Position numbers and translations under genes: made by a program
Part shown: positions 52,603 to 62,219 of the stretch, in pieces
How the letters are laid out: every line of letters begins with the position of its first letter
How positions within the stretch are numbered: the stretch's first letter is position 1
NCBI GenBank assembly: GCA_965215855.1
Contig: CBDCER010000003.1
Location: 1,984,001 to 2,048,000 of the forward strand
DNA length: 64,000 bases
Direction: 5' to 3'
Source: J027 sp965215855
GTDB lineage: Bacteria > Chloroflexota > Anaerolineae > Aggregatilineales > J027
Notes under the pieces: model-generated
The model's database searches: none
Told to the model about the DNA's origin: nothing
What the model saw: only the letters and a program-made list of their open reading frames with translations

Positions 52603-55152
52603 ATGACAAGCGAAGCACCCTTCGACAATACTCATACCCATTCCTTGTACAACAACGACGTTCCCTCAATGAATGACTATCCTCCAGTCAGCATTTCCAC
52701 TGGCCTGGATGAAGACGACGAGGAGCAAGGACTTCAAATTCCGCCCGAATTGCCAATTTTGCCGCTGCGTGGTACTGTGGTTTATCCACATACAGCCATC
52801 CCTCTGACTGTTGGACAGCCACGCTCGATTCGCCTGGTGGACGATGTCGCGACGAGTAATCGTCTAGTGGGATTGTTTGCCGCCATTGATCCAGCCCTGG
52901 AGACGCCCAACCCTGACCAGATTTATACCACTGGTACACTAGCACAAATTCATCGCCTGTTCCGTGCCCCGGACGGAACAATCCGGCTGTTAGTGCAGGG
53001 GTTGGCACGCATCCAAATCGACCATTATGTTGCCACCGAACCGTATTTGCGGGCCGAAATCACACCGCATCCTGAAGATTTTGCGGAATCGCTTGAAATT
53101 GAGGCGCTGGTGCGGAGCGTGGTCGATCAATTCACCCGCCTCTCAGACCTGATGCCCAATTTACCTACCGAGTTGATTGCGTCGGCGCTCAATGTCGATG
53201 ATCCACTGCAATTGGTGTATACCATCGCCACCTATGTCCGCATCGACCTGGAGGATCAACAGCGGCTATTGGAAGTGGATAACGTTGGCGACAAACTGCG
53301 GGTCTTGATGAGTATTCTCAATAAAGAGCTAGAGGTACTTGAGCTGGGCCATAAAATCCAGAGCGAAGCGCAATCAGAGATGGAAAAAGTCCAGCGCGAA
53401 TATTTCCTGCGCGAGCAATTGAAGGCCATTCAGCGCGAGTTGGGCGAAGGCGATGAGCAACTGGTCGAAGTTGAAGAATTCCGCGAGAAAATAGCCAAAG
53501 CCAATATGCCTGAAGAAGCTGAACGCGAGGCTCGACGGGAACTGGATCGGCTTTCCAAGTTGCCCACTGCTGCCGCTGAGTATGGTGTCATCCGGACTTA
53601 TCTCGATTGGATGGTGAACTTACCCTGGGACATCCGCACCGATGATAATCTCGACATCAGCCATGCGCGGGAAGTGCTGGATGAAGATCATTACGACCTG
53701 GACGATATTAAAGAACGTATCCTGGAGTTTCTGGCCGTTCGCAAATTGCGACAAGAACGAGCTGAGGAACTATCGGAACACAAGGTTACGGACTATGTTC
53801 GGCGGCGGCGCGAAGGAGCGATCTTATGTTTTGTTGGCCCGCCGGGCGTTGGTAAAACATCTTTGGGGGCGTCGATTGCGCGGGCGATGGAGCGCAAATT
53901 CATCCGCATGAGTCTGGGTGGAGTGAGAGACGAGGCCGAGATACGCGGATTTCGCAGGACTTATGTGGGGGCTATGCCAGGCCGTATTATCCAGACGATT
54001 CGCCGGACGGGTAGCCATAATCCGGTGATGATGCTAGATGAAATTGACAAACTGGGGCGCGATTTCCGGGGCGATCCAGCTTCAGCATTGTTGGAAGTGC
54101 TTGACCCTGAACAGAATAATGAGTTTCGGGACCATTATTTGGATGTAGCCTTCGATTTGTCAGAGACCATCTTCATCACGACGGCAAATGAACTAGACCC
54201 GGTCCCACGTCCGTTATTGGATCGTATGGAAATCATCGAACTGAGTGGATATACCGAGCAGGAAAAGCTGCAAATTGCATTACACTATCTTGTGCCACGT
54301 CAGATTGAAGAAAATGGACTGTTTCCAGAAGAGGTCACCTTCACAGAAGAGGCGATTCTGACTATCATTCGAGATTATACCCGCGAGGCCGGTGTGCGAA
54401 ATCTGGAACGGCAAATTGGCAAGGTGGCTCGCAAGATAGTGACACGGATTGCTGAAGGCAAGAATGATCACATTGTGGTGACACCGCAGAAAGCGCGTGA
54501 CCTGTTGCGACACCCGCCGTATGGCTATCGGACCGAAATACAGGAGCGTGTAATGCGTCCAGGGGTGGCGACCGGACTGGCCTGGACACCCGTCGGTGGC
54601 GATATTCTGTTTGTGGAAGCGACACAGATGCCGGGCAAAAACGGACTACAATTGACAGGGCAATTAGGATCGGTCATGCAAGAAAGTGCCCGCGCTGCTT
54701 TCAGCTATTTGCGCTCAAAGGCTGATGAGTTTAACTTGAGTGCGAACTATTTTGAGTCTCGTGATTTTCACCTGCATGTTCCGGCGGGTGCAATTCCGAA
54801 AGACGGTCCTTCTGCGGGAGTCGCGATGGCTTCAGCACTGGCATCATTGTTCACAAGTCGCCTGACGCGGCGCAATATTGCGATGACCGGTGAAATCACA
54901 TTGCATGGTCAGGTATTGCCAGTGGGTGGCGTGAAAGATAAGGTATTGGCAGCACATCGGATGGGATTGGATACGGTCATTTTGCCTGTCCGCAACGAAC
55001 CTGAATTGGAGAAGGTTCCGACTGAAGTGCGGCGTTCAATGAAGTTCATTTTGGTGAAAACAGTGGATGATGCATTGAGCGCAGCACTGGAACCCGAAAC
55101 CTATGATCCTTCAACACGACGACAGTATTTTCAACATACTGATCTGATGTAG
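52603..55152 (+). CDS. lon: ATP-dependent Lon protease
   Basis: 849 residues. The N-terminal substrate domain begins ELPILPLRGTVVYPHTAIP. Central coiled-coil LKAIQRELGEGDEQLVEVEEF. AAA+ module: Walker A GPPGVGKTSLG, VRDEAEIRGFRRTYVGAMPG, DEIDKLGRDFRGDPASALLE (Walker B). Protease domain with the Ser in KDGPSAGVAMASALAS and Lys in GGVKDKVLAAHR. Degrades misfolded and regulatory proteins. It has an acidic N-terminal extension of about 45 residues before the LON domain. A later Met (52669) could be the true start. Independent promoter upstream. Confidence 0.97.
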   Translation: MTSEAPFDNTHTHSLYNNDVPSMNDYPPVSISTGLDEDDEEQGLQIPPELPILPLRGTVVYPHTAIPLTVGQPRSIRLVDDVATSNRLVGLFAAIDPALETPNPDQIYTTGTLAQIHRLFRAPDGTIRLLVQGLARIQIDHYVATEPYLRAEITPHPEDFAESLEIEALVRSVVDQFTRLSDLMPNLPTELIASALNVDDPLQLVYTIATYVRIDLEDQQRLLEVDNVGDKLRVLMSILNKELEVLELGHKIQSEAQSEMEKVQREYFLREQLKAIQRELGEGDEQLVEVEEFREKIAKANMPEEAEREARRELDRLSKLPTAAAEYGVIRTYLDWMVNLPWDIRTDDNLDISHAREVLDEDHYDLDDIKERILEFLAVRKLRQERAEELSEHKVTDYVRRRREGAILCFVGPPGVGKTSLGASIARAMERKFIRMSLGGVRDEAEIRGFRRTYVGAMPGRIIQTIRRTGSHNPVMMLDEIDKLGRDFRGDPASALLEVLDPEQNNEFRDHYLDVAFDLSETIFITTANELDPVPRPLLDRMEIIELSGYTEQEKLQIALHYLVPRQIEENGLFPEEVTFTEEAILTIIRDYTREAGVRNLERQIGKVARKIVTRIAEGKNDHIVVTPQKARDLLRHPPYGYRTEIQERVMRPGVATGLAWTPVGGDILFVEATQMPGKNGLQLTGQLGSVMQESARAAFSYLRSKADEFNLSANYFESRDFHLHVPAGAIPKDGPSAGVAMASALASLFTSRLTRRNIAMTGEITLHGQVLPVGGVKDKVLAAHRMGLDTVILPVRNEPELEKVPTEVRRSMKFILVKTVDDALSAALEPETYDPSTRRQYFQHTDLM

Positions 55153-55176
55153 AGGATAGAAAGCGAGAAACTGAAG

Positions 55177-55533
55177 TTGCCTAAAGTAATGATCGTTGAC
55201 GATGACCGAAATTCAACTGCATTGTTGAAAACTTTATTGGAGATGGATGGGTTCGAGGTTACGGTTGTATTGCGTGGAAGTGAGACGATGACCAAAGCCT
55301 TAGAATTTACGCCGGATGTTTTCCTGATCGACTTCCATCTCCACGACACCATAACCGGGGTTGAACTCGTCACGAAATTGCGGTCATCGACAGAATTTGC
55401 CAGCACACCAATCGTGATGGCTTCTGGGCGCGATGTTGGCAAAGAGGCACAGGCCGCTGGCGCAAATATGTTCCTGGTCAAGCCATATGACCCCGGAAAA
55501 CTGGCCGAACAATTGATGGGCCTGATCAATTAG
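55177..55533 (+). CDS. Single-domain response regulator (CheY-like receiver)
   Basis: 118 residues with a TTG start at 55177. Receiver fold: VMIVDDDRNS (acidic pair), phospho-acceptor Asp in FLIDFHLHD, IVMASGRDVG and the Lys in LVKPYDPGKL. No output domain, so it works by contacting a partner. No histidine kinase is adjacent. It follows lon by 24 bases on the same strand and may share its transcript. Confidence 0.88.
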   Translation: MPKVMIVDDDRNSTALLKTLLEMDGFEVTVVLRGSETMTKALEFTPDVFLIDFHLHDTITGVELVTKLRSSTEFASTPIVMASGRDVGKEAQAAGANMFLVKPYDPGKLAEQLMGLIN

Positions 55534-55620
55534 TGCCTGTTACATAACTACCCCTAATGAAATTTCGGTTTACCTGGCTTCAGGTAGCCAGTTTTGTGTT
55601 TTCCACGGAGACTATATTTT

Positions 55621-57333
55621 GTGACAACTAAATCAAGCCGTTCAGCACGAATGCAATGGTATCGGATGGATTTACACCTCCATACCCCTGGCTCTATTGA
55701 TTATCAAGAGCCGTCTGCAACCTATCTAGATATTCTTCGCAAAGCCGAACTACGCAACCTGGAGATTATTGCTTTCACTGACCACAATACAGTGCGCGGC
55801 TATGCGGCCATGATGCAAGAAATTGAGCAATTGGAGTTCTTGGAACGCCTGGGGCGTGCCGAACCCGATGAAAGCCGCCGGTTGGCTGAATATCGCCGTT
55901 TACTTGACAAGATCCTGGTGCTGCCAGGATTTGAATTTACAGCAACATTTGGGTTTCATATCCTTGGTATTTTCTCGCCAGACGCCCCGTTGCGCCAAAT
56001 TGAACACATCCTAATGAGTCTACGCATTTCTCCGGCAGTCATGGATGAAGGTAATCCCGCTGCTGGAGCATCGTCGGATGTTCTGACCGCCTATCGTGCT
56101 ATCAATGAAGCAGGTGGCATTGTCTTAGCTGCTCATGCCAACTCAACGCACGGGGTTGCCATGCGGGGCTTTGACTTCGGCGGCCAGACCAAAATCGCCT
56201 ACACCCAGGACCCACATCTCCATGCATTAGAAGTTACTGACCTGGAAAAACGTGGACGATATACCACTTCACGATTTTTCGATGGTTCCAAACCTGAATA
56301 TCCGCGCCGAATGCGATGTATTCAAGGTTCTGACGCACATCGCTTGAGCGCCGACCCCAGAAGCCCGAAAAATCTGGGCATTGGGGATCGCGTGACCGAG
56401 GTATTGCTGCCTTCCTGTTCGTTTGAAGCATTGATAGCGTTGTTTCAAGGAACGGATTTTGCCCGTACCCGCCCCTATCGTAGTTCGCGTGATCCTTACG
56501 ATCATATCCAGGCAGCACGTGAGGAAGGCCCAAATATTGTGCAATCCTTCCATGAATCCATGACACGCCGCAACGGGCATCTGTATAACATTATCACTGA
56601 TGTGTGCGCAATGGCGAATACCAACGGTGGGACAATTTATGTGGGACTGCATGGAAATCCCAATAAGAAGCCTGTGGGTATTGAGAAATTTGGTAAAGCC
56701 ATTGAGCAATTGCACAATGAAATTGACAGTAAAATAACACCCAAACTAGACGTTGACATCGATCCCCAGGAAAGTCAGGGACGAACCATCATTCGCATTC
56801 AAGTGCCGCGTGGTCCAGATGTGCCGTATGCCATCGACGAAAACAAGATCTATGTACGGGACGATACGGAAACAGGACTGGCGGTGCGCGATGAAATTGT
56901 GCAGATGGTGGTGCGTTCCGCCAAAGCACAAACACCGAGTGACGAAACTCCCGTTGAAGAAGCCGCCCATGAGGGAGGACTTACAGCACCGCGGACGGGA
57001 GTGGAGATCATCGCTACCGAGGAACGCCAGAATCGCCTCTATCATACAGTGCGGGATTTACGAAATGGCAGCACCGTCCGCAATGTGACACGCACATCAG
57101 CCAGGCGTTTGTGGCACTATGCCATCACGGAACACGAGAGCCGCACACTGACTCGTGATATGGTGCAATGGCGAGGTGAAGTCGGTCTAATCAAGCGTTA
57201 TCGACGTGGGAATGATGTCCGATTTGACCTGGCACAATTCGATGGCAGCAACATTCATGCCTATTATGGTGTGACCGAAGAAGGACTACATGGTCCCTGG
57301 CAAGCGTTTGCTGGTATGGATGACGAGGAATAG
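55621..57333 (+). CDS. PHP-domain phosphoesterase fused to an AlbA_2 (Schlafen-like) domain
   Basis: 570 residues from the GTG at 55621 (an in-frame start at 55594 is not preferred). N-terminal PHP metal-site motifs: MDLHLHTPGS, EIIAFTDHNT, VLAAHANSTHG and IQGSDAHRLS. A central AlbA_2-like domain follows (about residues 310-425): NGHLYNIITDVCAMANTNG, GTIYVGLHG and ENKIYVRDDT. A basic region with GNDVRFDLAQFDGSN ends the protein. PHP domains hydrolyse phosphoesters; AlbA_2 domains bind nucleic acid or nucleotides. A nuclease-like role is plausible but unproven. Its neighbour is a membrane glycosyltransferase seven bases downstream. Confidence 0.85.
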   Translation: MTTKSSRSARMQWYRMDLHLHTPGSIDYQEPSATYLDILRKAELRNLEIIAFTDHNTVRGYAAMMQEIEQLEFLERLGRAEPDESRRLAEYRRLLDKILVLPGFEFTATFGFHILGIFSPDAPLRQIEHILMSLRISPAVMDEGNPAAGASSDVLTAYRAINEAGGIVLAAHANSTHGVAMRGFDFGGQTKIAYTQDPHLHALEVTDLEKRGRYTTSRFFDGSKPEYPRRMRCIQGSDAHRLSADPRSPKNLGIGDRVTEVLLPSCSFEALIALFQGTDFARTRPYRSSRDPYDHIQAAREEGPNIVQSFHESMTRRNGHLYNIITDVCAMANTNGGTIYVGLHGNPNKKPVGIEKFGKAIEQLHNEIDSKITPKLDVDIDPQESQGRTIIRIQVPRGPDVPYAIDENKIYVRDDTETGLAVRDEIVQMVVRSAKAQTPSDETPVEEAAHEGGLTAPRTGVEIIATEERQNRLYHTVRDLRNGSTVRNVTRTSARRLWHYAITEHESRTLTRDMVQWRGEVGLIKRYRRGNDVRFDLAQFDGSNIHAYYGVTEEGLHGPWQAFAGMDDEE

Positions 57334-57339
57334 CGTGTC

Positions 57340-59265
57340 TTGAGCAAGCTGGTCGCCATACATCGCCGTCGGGAACTCATTGCTTTGGTAGGGATGTGTT
57401 TTCTGGCGGCGATGTTGCGTCTAGGATCACCGGAAATTGTTGAATTCAAACGGGATGAGGCCAACCTCTCGCGCCTGTCGATTGATCTTGCCACTGGTGA
57501 GCAGTTTCCCTGGCTAGGCATTGGTTCTTCGGTCGGTTTTCCCAATTCGCCGATCAATGTCTACCTTTTCGCCCTCCCCTATACAATCAGCCATAATCCA
57601 TTAATTGCGTCACTCTTCGTCGGGTTTTTGAATATCGTGGCGGTGGCATTGTTGTGGCGAATGACACGGCGTTATTTTGGTGAGACAGCCGCGCTGATGG
57701 CCGGGTTATTTTATGCAGTCAGCCCATGGGCGGCCATCTATTCGCGCAAAATCTGGGCACAGGACGTGTTGCCGCCATTTGTGATGGCGACCGTATTTAC
57801 TGGCATTCTCGGCTTTTTAGAAGAACAACCGAAACGATGGTCACAGTTACTCCATGTGCCACTGCTGGCGATAACGGTCCAAATCCACTTTGGGGCGTTT
57901 ACATTGATTCCGCTAACGGGACTGATACTGGGGCTGGGTTGGCGTAACATCCGGCGTGAATTTTGGCTGGGCTTGGGAATCGCCGGGCTGGCTTGTCTGC
58001 CCTATCTGTATGGACTGTATGATGCTGATATGTTGCACACTGCCTCTATTCGGGAGAGTCTGGATCGTCCAACGGAGGAAACGGCAGTTCCAGTGGGCAC
58101 AGTCGATTCTGCTGCGTTAGATTATGCGTGGTTCACGGTGGCGGGCACAGATATTCATTCGCTGGCGGGTGAACACCAGTTTCAACGTTACTTGGATAGC
58201 GTGCCATCTGTTTATGCATTGTTTAAGTTGATTCCTTTGAGCGTTGTCATCACTGCGCTGGGAATGGGTGTTACTGCTTATCGACGGCGTTCGCGATTAT
58301 TGGTCGTCTTACTGGCATGGTTAGTATTGCCAGTGGCAGCATTCATTTATACCTGGGCGGCTCCTCAACCACATTATATGATTCCCATGATGCCAGTAGC
58401 ATTTTTAGTGTTGGGCGTTGGTATTGATTATGTCCAGCGTCACTTGAAAACTGTAGTGTATGTATCAGTAGCAGTGGTGGTTATCCTGCAAGCCTGGCTG
58501 TTATTGGCGTTATTCGGATTTTTGGGAAGCCATAATACAATTGGTGCGTTTGGAACACCGTTAGGGCATCTATTGGATGTACGCTCGGCGGTAATGGACA
58601 GCCAGGCCTCGCGTATTATTGTCGTCAGTGATGGGGATACACCACCGTTTGATGGGGAAGCAGCAGTGTGGAATGTGTTACTGACCGATCTACCAGCGGT
58701 AGGATTCGTTGCCAGTGAATATTTATGGCCGCTACCTGTAGATGATAAAACGATGCTGTTGGTATCGCCCAGAGCAGACGACAACTGGTTGACAAACACA
58801 ACTCATCCACCGAATCAGGTATTCAATCTGCGGCCTGACGAGGGTCAATATCAGCTTTGGAATGAGATACCATTTGATACACCTAATGACCTGCAAAACA
58901 TCGATGCGCGTTTTGAGAATGGGGTAAGGTTAGTAGGACTGTGGAGAGAAGACGAGGCGACACTGTGGCTGGTCTGGGAACTGCCCGTGCCACGTGATGA
59001 AACGCAATATATCGTCTTCGTTCATACAATGGACGAAAGCGACAACCGGCTTGACCAGGTGGATTTACCGTTCTGGCAACAGAGTTATTGGCAAGAAGGC
59101 GACCGCTTATTGATGCGAACCACATTGCCAGCCTACGCTGAGACGCAGTCGCTTCGCATTGGAATGTATACACTGATCAGCGAGAATAATTATCGCACCA
59201 GTGAATTACTTGATTCAGAGGGGCGGTATGTGGATCAATGGTTTGTTGTTAGATTGAATCAATAA
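57340..59265 (+). CDS. Multi-span membrane glycosyltransferase (GT39/PMT-like)
   Basis: 641 residues with a TTG start at 57340. An acidic first loop (VEFKRDEANLSRLSIDLATG), then about ten membrane segments such as PLIASLFVGFLNIVAVALL and AALMAGLFYAVSPWAAIYSR. The last third (about residue 490 on) is soluble and probably outside. DE after the first segment fits the GT-C donor site. Acceptor unknown. Its 3' end overlaps the convergent DUF4013 gene by seven bases. No lipid-linked sugar gene is next to it. Confidence 0.7.
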   Translation: MSKLVAIHRRRELIALVGMCFLAAMLRLGSPEIVEFKRDEANLSRLSIDLATGEQFPWLGIGSSVGFPNSPINVYLFALPYTISHNPLIASLFVGFLNIVAVALLWRMTRRYFGETAALMAGLFYAVSPWAAIYSRKIWAQDVLPPFVMATVFTGILGFLEEQPKRWSQLLHVPLLAITVQIHFGAFTLIPLTGLILGLGWRNIRREFWLGLGIAGLACLPYLYGLYDADMLHTASIRESLDRPTEETAVPVGTVDSAALDYAWFTVAGTDIHSLAGEHQFQRYLDSVPSVYALFKLIPLSVVITALGMGVTAYRRRSRLLVVLLAWLVLPVAAFIYTWAAPQPHYMIPMMPVAFLVLGVGIDYVQRHLKTVVYVSVAVVVILQAWLLLALFGFLGSHNTIGAFGTPLGHLLDVRSAVMDSQASRIIVVSDGDTPPFDGEAAVWNVLLTDLPAVGFVASEYLWPLPVDDKTMLLVSPRADDNWLTNTTHPPNQVFNLRPDEGQYQLWNEIPFDTPNDLQNIDARFENGVRLVGLWREDEATLWLVWELPVPRDETQYIVFVHTMDESDNRLDQVDLPFWQQSYWQEGDRLLMRTTLPAYAETQSLRIGMYTLISENNYRTSELLDSEGRYVDQWFVVRLNQ

Positions 59266-59975
59266 GGATCGTTCTGAGAATAGCCAGTGTAGCGCCGTGC
59301 CCCGATGATATGCCCCCATTGCCCAATCAAATGAAAACTAAGGACAGTTGCCAGTACCAGCGCAAATGTGGCGGGAAGGGTGAGAACAACAATGCACAAA
59401 AGACCTAACAATGGCGAGGAAAATAGCAACCCGATGCTGACACCAGCCAGGACCACTGGAACACCCCCCAGCAAAGATACAAAAGCCATATTGACGAGCA
59501 GCGGCAATACTTTGTCGGTGTGAGCTGTCGTGTCGTTAATGCGATCTGGGATGTTGAGGAAATCGGCAAAGTCACCGGTGGCGGCGAATTGGGCAATGGC
59601 GGAGTAGAAGAGCGGCGTCATGATGACGATGTAAAGTAGCAGGGTCAGACTGATGCAACACAGAAATAGTGTTGCCACCTCACTACCACCGAGCGACCAC
59701 ACCACCCCCGTCATGCAACTAAAGAGCAAAATTGGGGCAGCATAAATGAGGCCTCCCAGGAATAACATGAACCCGTTGGTGAGATCCTGGGTGTAGTTTC
59801 GCCAATCGGGGAGAGTTTTTCGGCTGTTTGCCACACGACGTATTAGACGAAGCCCATAGCCCATGAGTATAAACCAGCCAGCAACAGGAATGAATAACAA
59901 TACAGTGGCCGTCGCCAACTTGCCAATCCACTTGGAATCATCAAATGTATATTGAAAAGCTCTGACCAGACTCAT
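59259..59975 (-). CDS. DUF4013-type membrane protein
   Basis: 238 residues with about five membrane segments (LATATVLLFIPVAGWFILMGYGLRL, MLFLGGLIYAAPILLFSC). RVANSRKTLPDWRNYTQDLTNG is the conserved DUF4013 signature loop, and AIAQFAATGDFADFLN follows. Function unknown. Four bases separate it from the DUF6391-like gene upstream, so they probably form a pair. Confidence 0.8.
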   Translation of the reverse strand: MSLVRAFQYTFDDSKWIGKLATATVLLFIPVAGWFILMGYGLRLIRRVANSRKTLPDWRNYTQDLTNGFMLFLGGLIYAAPILLFSCMTGVVWSLGGSEVATLFLCCISLTLLLYIVIMTPLFYSAIAQFAATGDFADFLNIPDRINDTTAHTDKVLPLLVNMAFVSLLGGVPVVLAGVSIGLLFSSPLLGLLCIVVLTLPATFALVLATVLSFHLIGQWGHIIGARRYTGYSQNDPY

Positions 59976-59978
59976 AGG

Positions 59979-60536
59979 CTAACCTGCGCGGGTCCAAATG
60001 CGGTGTACAGTCATAGATCGGCGTGAAAATGGCGCTTTCATCTCCTGACGAGAAATCTGCACAACTTCCAAGTCGCCTGGATCTCCCAAAGTGGTGATAT
60101 AGCGTTGTAAAGAAAGGCTAGTCGGTTGGGAAATCATGAGGGCCAATACCGAGAGAACAATCAGGGTTGGCAGACGGCCAAAGCGGTCTTTCCAACTCGT
60201 GTTGGCTCCTACTGTCCCGACGAGGGTGGCAAGACTGGTCATAAAACCGGCGGTGACTAGACCTGTGCCGCAATTGGGATGTACGGCCAGTCCATGATCA
60301 CCTTTTCGCATTCGGGAAATGGCTTCTTCGACGGCGGTTTTGACATCTTCCGTTTCAGCCGTGCCGTATATAAAAAACCCATCTACCACAGCTCGCCCAC
60401 CCAGAATTTTTAATTCGCGAGTTTGACGCGCCATCATATGGATAGTGGCATGTTCCAGGCCATGATTACGCCGGATGCGTCGAATGGGGCGTAGATTCAA
60501 AAAAGGAGCCAATAAGAGGCTAATTGCTCTAATCAT
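59979..60536 (-). CDS. DUF6391-like membrane-associated protein
   Basis: 185 residues. The N-terminal half contains RIRRNHGLEHATIHMM and KILGGRAVVDGFFIYG, then GDHGLAVHPNCGTGLVTAG and a hydrophobic helix pair. This pattern matches, from memory, a DUF family shared by cyanobacteria and Chloroflexota. The His and Cys could bind metal. Function unknown; it is likely co-transcribed with the DUF4013 gene. Confidence 0.7.
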   Translation of the reverse strand: MIRAISLLLAPFLNLRPIRRIRRNHGLEHATIHMMARQTRELKILGGRAVVDGFFIYGTAETEDVKTAVEEAISRMRKGDHGLAVHPNCGTGLVTAGFMTSLATLVGTVGANTSWKDRFGRLPTLIVLSVLALMISQPTSLSLQRYITTLGDPGDLEVVQISRQEMKAPFSRRSMTVHRIWTRAG

Positions 60537-60599
60537 GCAAAATCTCCACGCTCAAATTGAACGCTAACAGCGTAGCACGTTCGTCTGGCCGCGACAATA

Positions 60600-61538
60600 C
60601 TACATTAGCCCTAAAAATTTGTCAGCATCGATATTGCCACCGGAAATGATGATGACAGTTTCATCAGGCGCGTCCACTTTTTCTCCCAATATGGCGGCAA
60701 TACCCACCGCCGCCGCGCCTTCAATTATCCAGCCATGTGTTTGGAACATCCAGCGCATTGCCTCAATGATTTCATTTTCTGCAACTAACACAACCTTATC
60801 AGTATATTGCAGGCACAGCGGTATTGTGATGGCCCCCGACTCGATGTCGCCGGATAATCCATCGGCGATGGTCGCCTGCTGAGGATAATCAACACCATAG
60901 AAGATATTGTACATGGCTGGCGTGGCAATGGACTGAACACCGATAATTTCAATATCGGGCGCGATGTGCTTGGCGGCCATGGCTACCCCTGCCAATAATC
61001 CGCCCCCGCTGGTGGGAACCAAGATGCGTTTCACTGATGGCAATTGATTAAAGATTTCTAGGGCGATTGTGCCCTGTCCTGCCACCACATAAAAATCGTT
61101 GTAGGGTGAGATAAACAAACGGTCTTGTTCTTTTTCCAATTGGCGAGCGTGCAGTTCCGCATCATCATATATATCGCCATGCAAGAGTGTTTCGGCTCCG
61201 TACTGCTCGGCACCCTTCACTTTACGCTGAGGAGTATGAGTGGGCATAACAATGGTCACCTTTGCCCCAGCCAGAGTTGCGCCATAAGCAACACCAATAG
61301 CATGGTTTCCAGCAGAAGCGGCAATAATACCCCGCTCACGGGCGGCCTCAGCCTGCGATAATGTGGCATTCAACGCACCACGAATTTTGAAAGCGTGTGT
61401 GGGGTTCAGGTTTTCGAGCTTAAAATGAACATTTGTTCCCAACGCGGGAGCGGGTTCTAATAAGGTCGGTATTAGATAGGGTCGCAAACGGCGTTGGGCA
61501 TTCAGAATATCACGGAACTCCGGTATTGATTGTGACAT
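60600..61538 (-). CDS. Threonine dehydratase (threonine ammonia-lyase)
   Basis: 312 residues from the ATG at 61538 with GAGGAATC upstream. PLP-dependent fold II enzyme: PLP lysine in NPTHAFKIRGALNA, AASAGNHAIGVAYGA, the SGGGLLAGVAMA phosphate loop and IIISGGNIDADKF. It converts threonine to 2-oxobutyrate. At this length it lacks the ACT-like regulatory domain of biosynthetic IlvA, so it resembles the catabolic TdcB type. Stand-alone; the gap to the tmRNA gene on the other strand contains its promoter. Confidence 0.92.
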   Translation of the reverse strand: MSQSIPEFRDILNAQRRLRPYLIPTLLEPAPALGTNVHFKLENLNPTHAFKIRGALNATLSQAEAARERGIIAASAGNHAIGVAYGATLAGAKVTIVMPTHTPQRKVKGAEQYGAETLLHGDIYDDAELHARQLEKEQDRLFISPYNDFYVVAGQGTIALEIFNQLPSVKRILVPTSGGGLLAGVAMAAKHIAPDIEIIGVQSIATPAMYNIFYGVDYPQQATIADGLSGDIESGAITIPLCLQYTDKVVLVAENEIIEAMRWMFQTHGWIIEGAAAVGIAAILGEKVDAPDETVIIISGGNIDADKFLGLM

Positions 61539-61750
61539 TATCAAGATTCCTCATCGGGTATTGTCTGGATCATCGTGTGCCACCCCAGAATACCCCAAAC
61601 GAACACTAGATAAAATATGGTGTCATTAATAAATTGTCGTATATCAACGCCGAAAGAACAATAGCAACGATAGGCAAGCCCTTTGAAGATAAAGGGATTA
61701 TTGAGTGTCGCATTTCCATTTGTTTTTGGATGGAATCCTGATTTTGATTC

Positions 61751-61759
61751 TGCTATAAT
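61751..61759 (+). promoter_or_regulatory. Extended -10 promoter of the tmRNA gene
   Basis: TGCTATAAT (61751-61759) is a perfect -10 with the upstream TG of an extended promoter, ending 10 bases before the mature 5' end. No good -35 sits at 17 bases; a TTGGAT lies 20 bases away. Confidence 0.7.
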
Positions 61760-61769
61760 GTGTGTACAA

Positions 61770-62156
61770 GGGCGTGCAGTGGCTTCGACGTGGGAGGCTG
61801 ATTGCATGTTGCAAGCCGCGGAGTCTGACCGCGTGAACAACAGGCTAGCACTATAAGTGCCAACCAAAATCAACCCGCTATGGCTCTCGCCGCTTAATAG
61901 CGCGTGGGCGATAGTGCTGGCTCAAAAGTAGCCAGCCGTTCATCCCTCCCGTCTTCGTCCGGGAGGTTCGATGGGCGACACTAAAGACGAAGTGCGGTCC
62001 TGTCGACGCCGATAACACAGGCCTAAGCGACTATCGGCTAGTCGGTGGTGTACCGTGTTGGTCCGGGCTACCCTCGGCGAATGCAAAAGACCAACTACGC
62101 TTGTAGACGCATGTCGTCGATTCTTGCGGACGCCGGTTCAATTCCGGCCACGTCCA
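61770..62156 (+). ncRNA. ssrA: Transfer-messenger RNA (tmRNA)
   Basis: Rescues stalled ribosomes. The 5' end GGGCGTGCAGTGGCTTCGAC pairs through its first seven bases with CACGTCC near the 3' end (62149-62155; one G-U), forming the acceptor stem; the T-arm GGTTCAATTCC is just upstream of it. The tag frame begins at 61859, reading ANQNQPAMALAA and stop at 61895-61897, with the usual LAA end that targets proteins to proteases. A discriminator A follows (62156) but CCA is not encoded. Length 387 nt is typical. Confidence 0.95.
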
Positions 62157-62168
62157 CACAGTAAAAAT

Positions 62169-62200
62169 GGCCCCGAAAATTCAGGGCCGTTTTTGTTTTA
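62169..62200 (+). terminator. Intrinsic terminator after the tmRNA gene
   Basis: GGCCC (62169-62173) and GGGCC (62184-62188) pair, followed by GTTTTTGTTTT. It lies 13 bases past the tmRNA 3' end. Confidence 0.85.
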
Positions 62201-62219
62201 TGGGCAGGTCTGATTCTTC

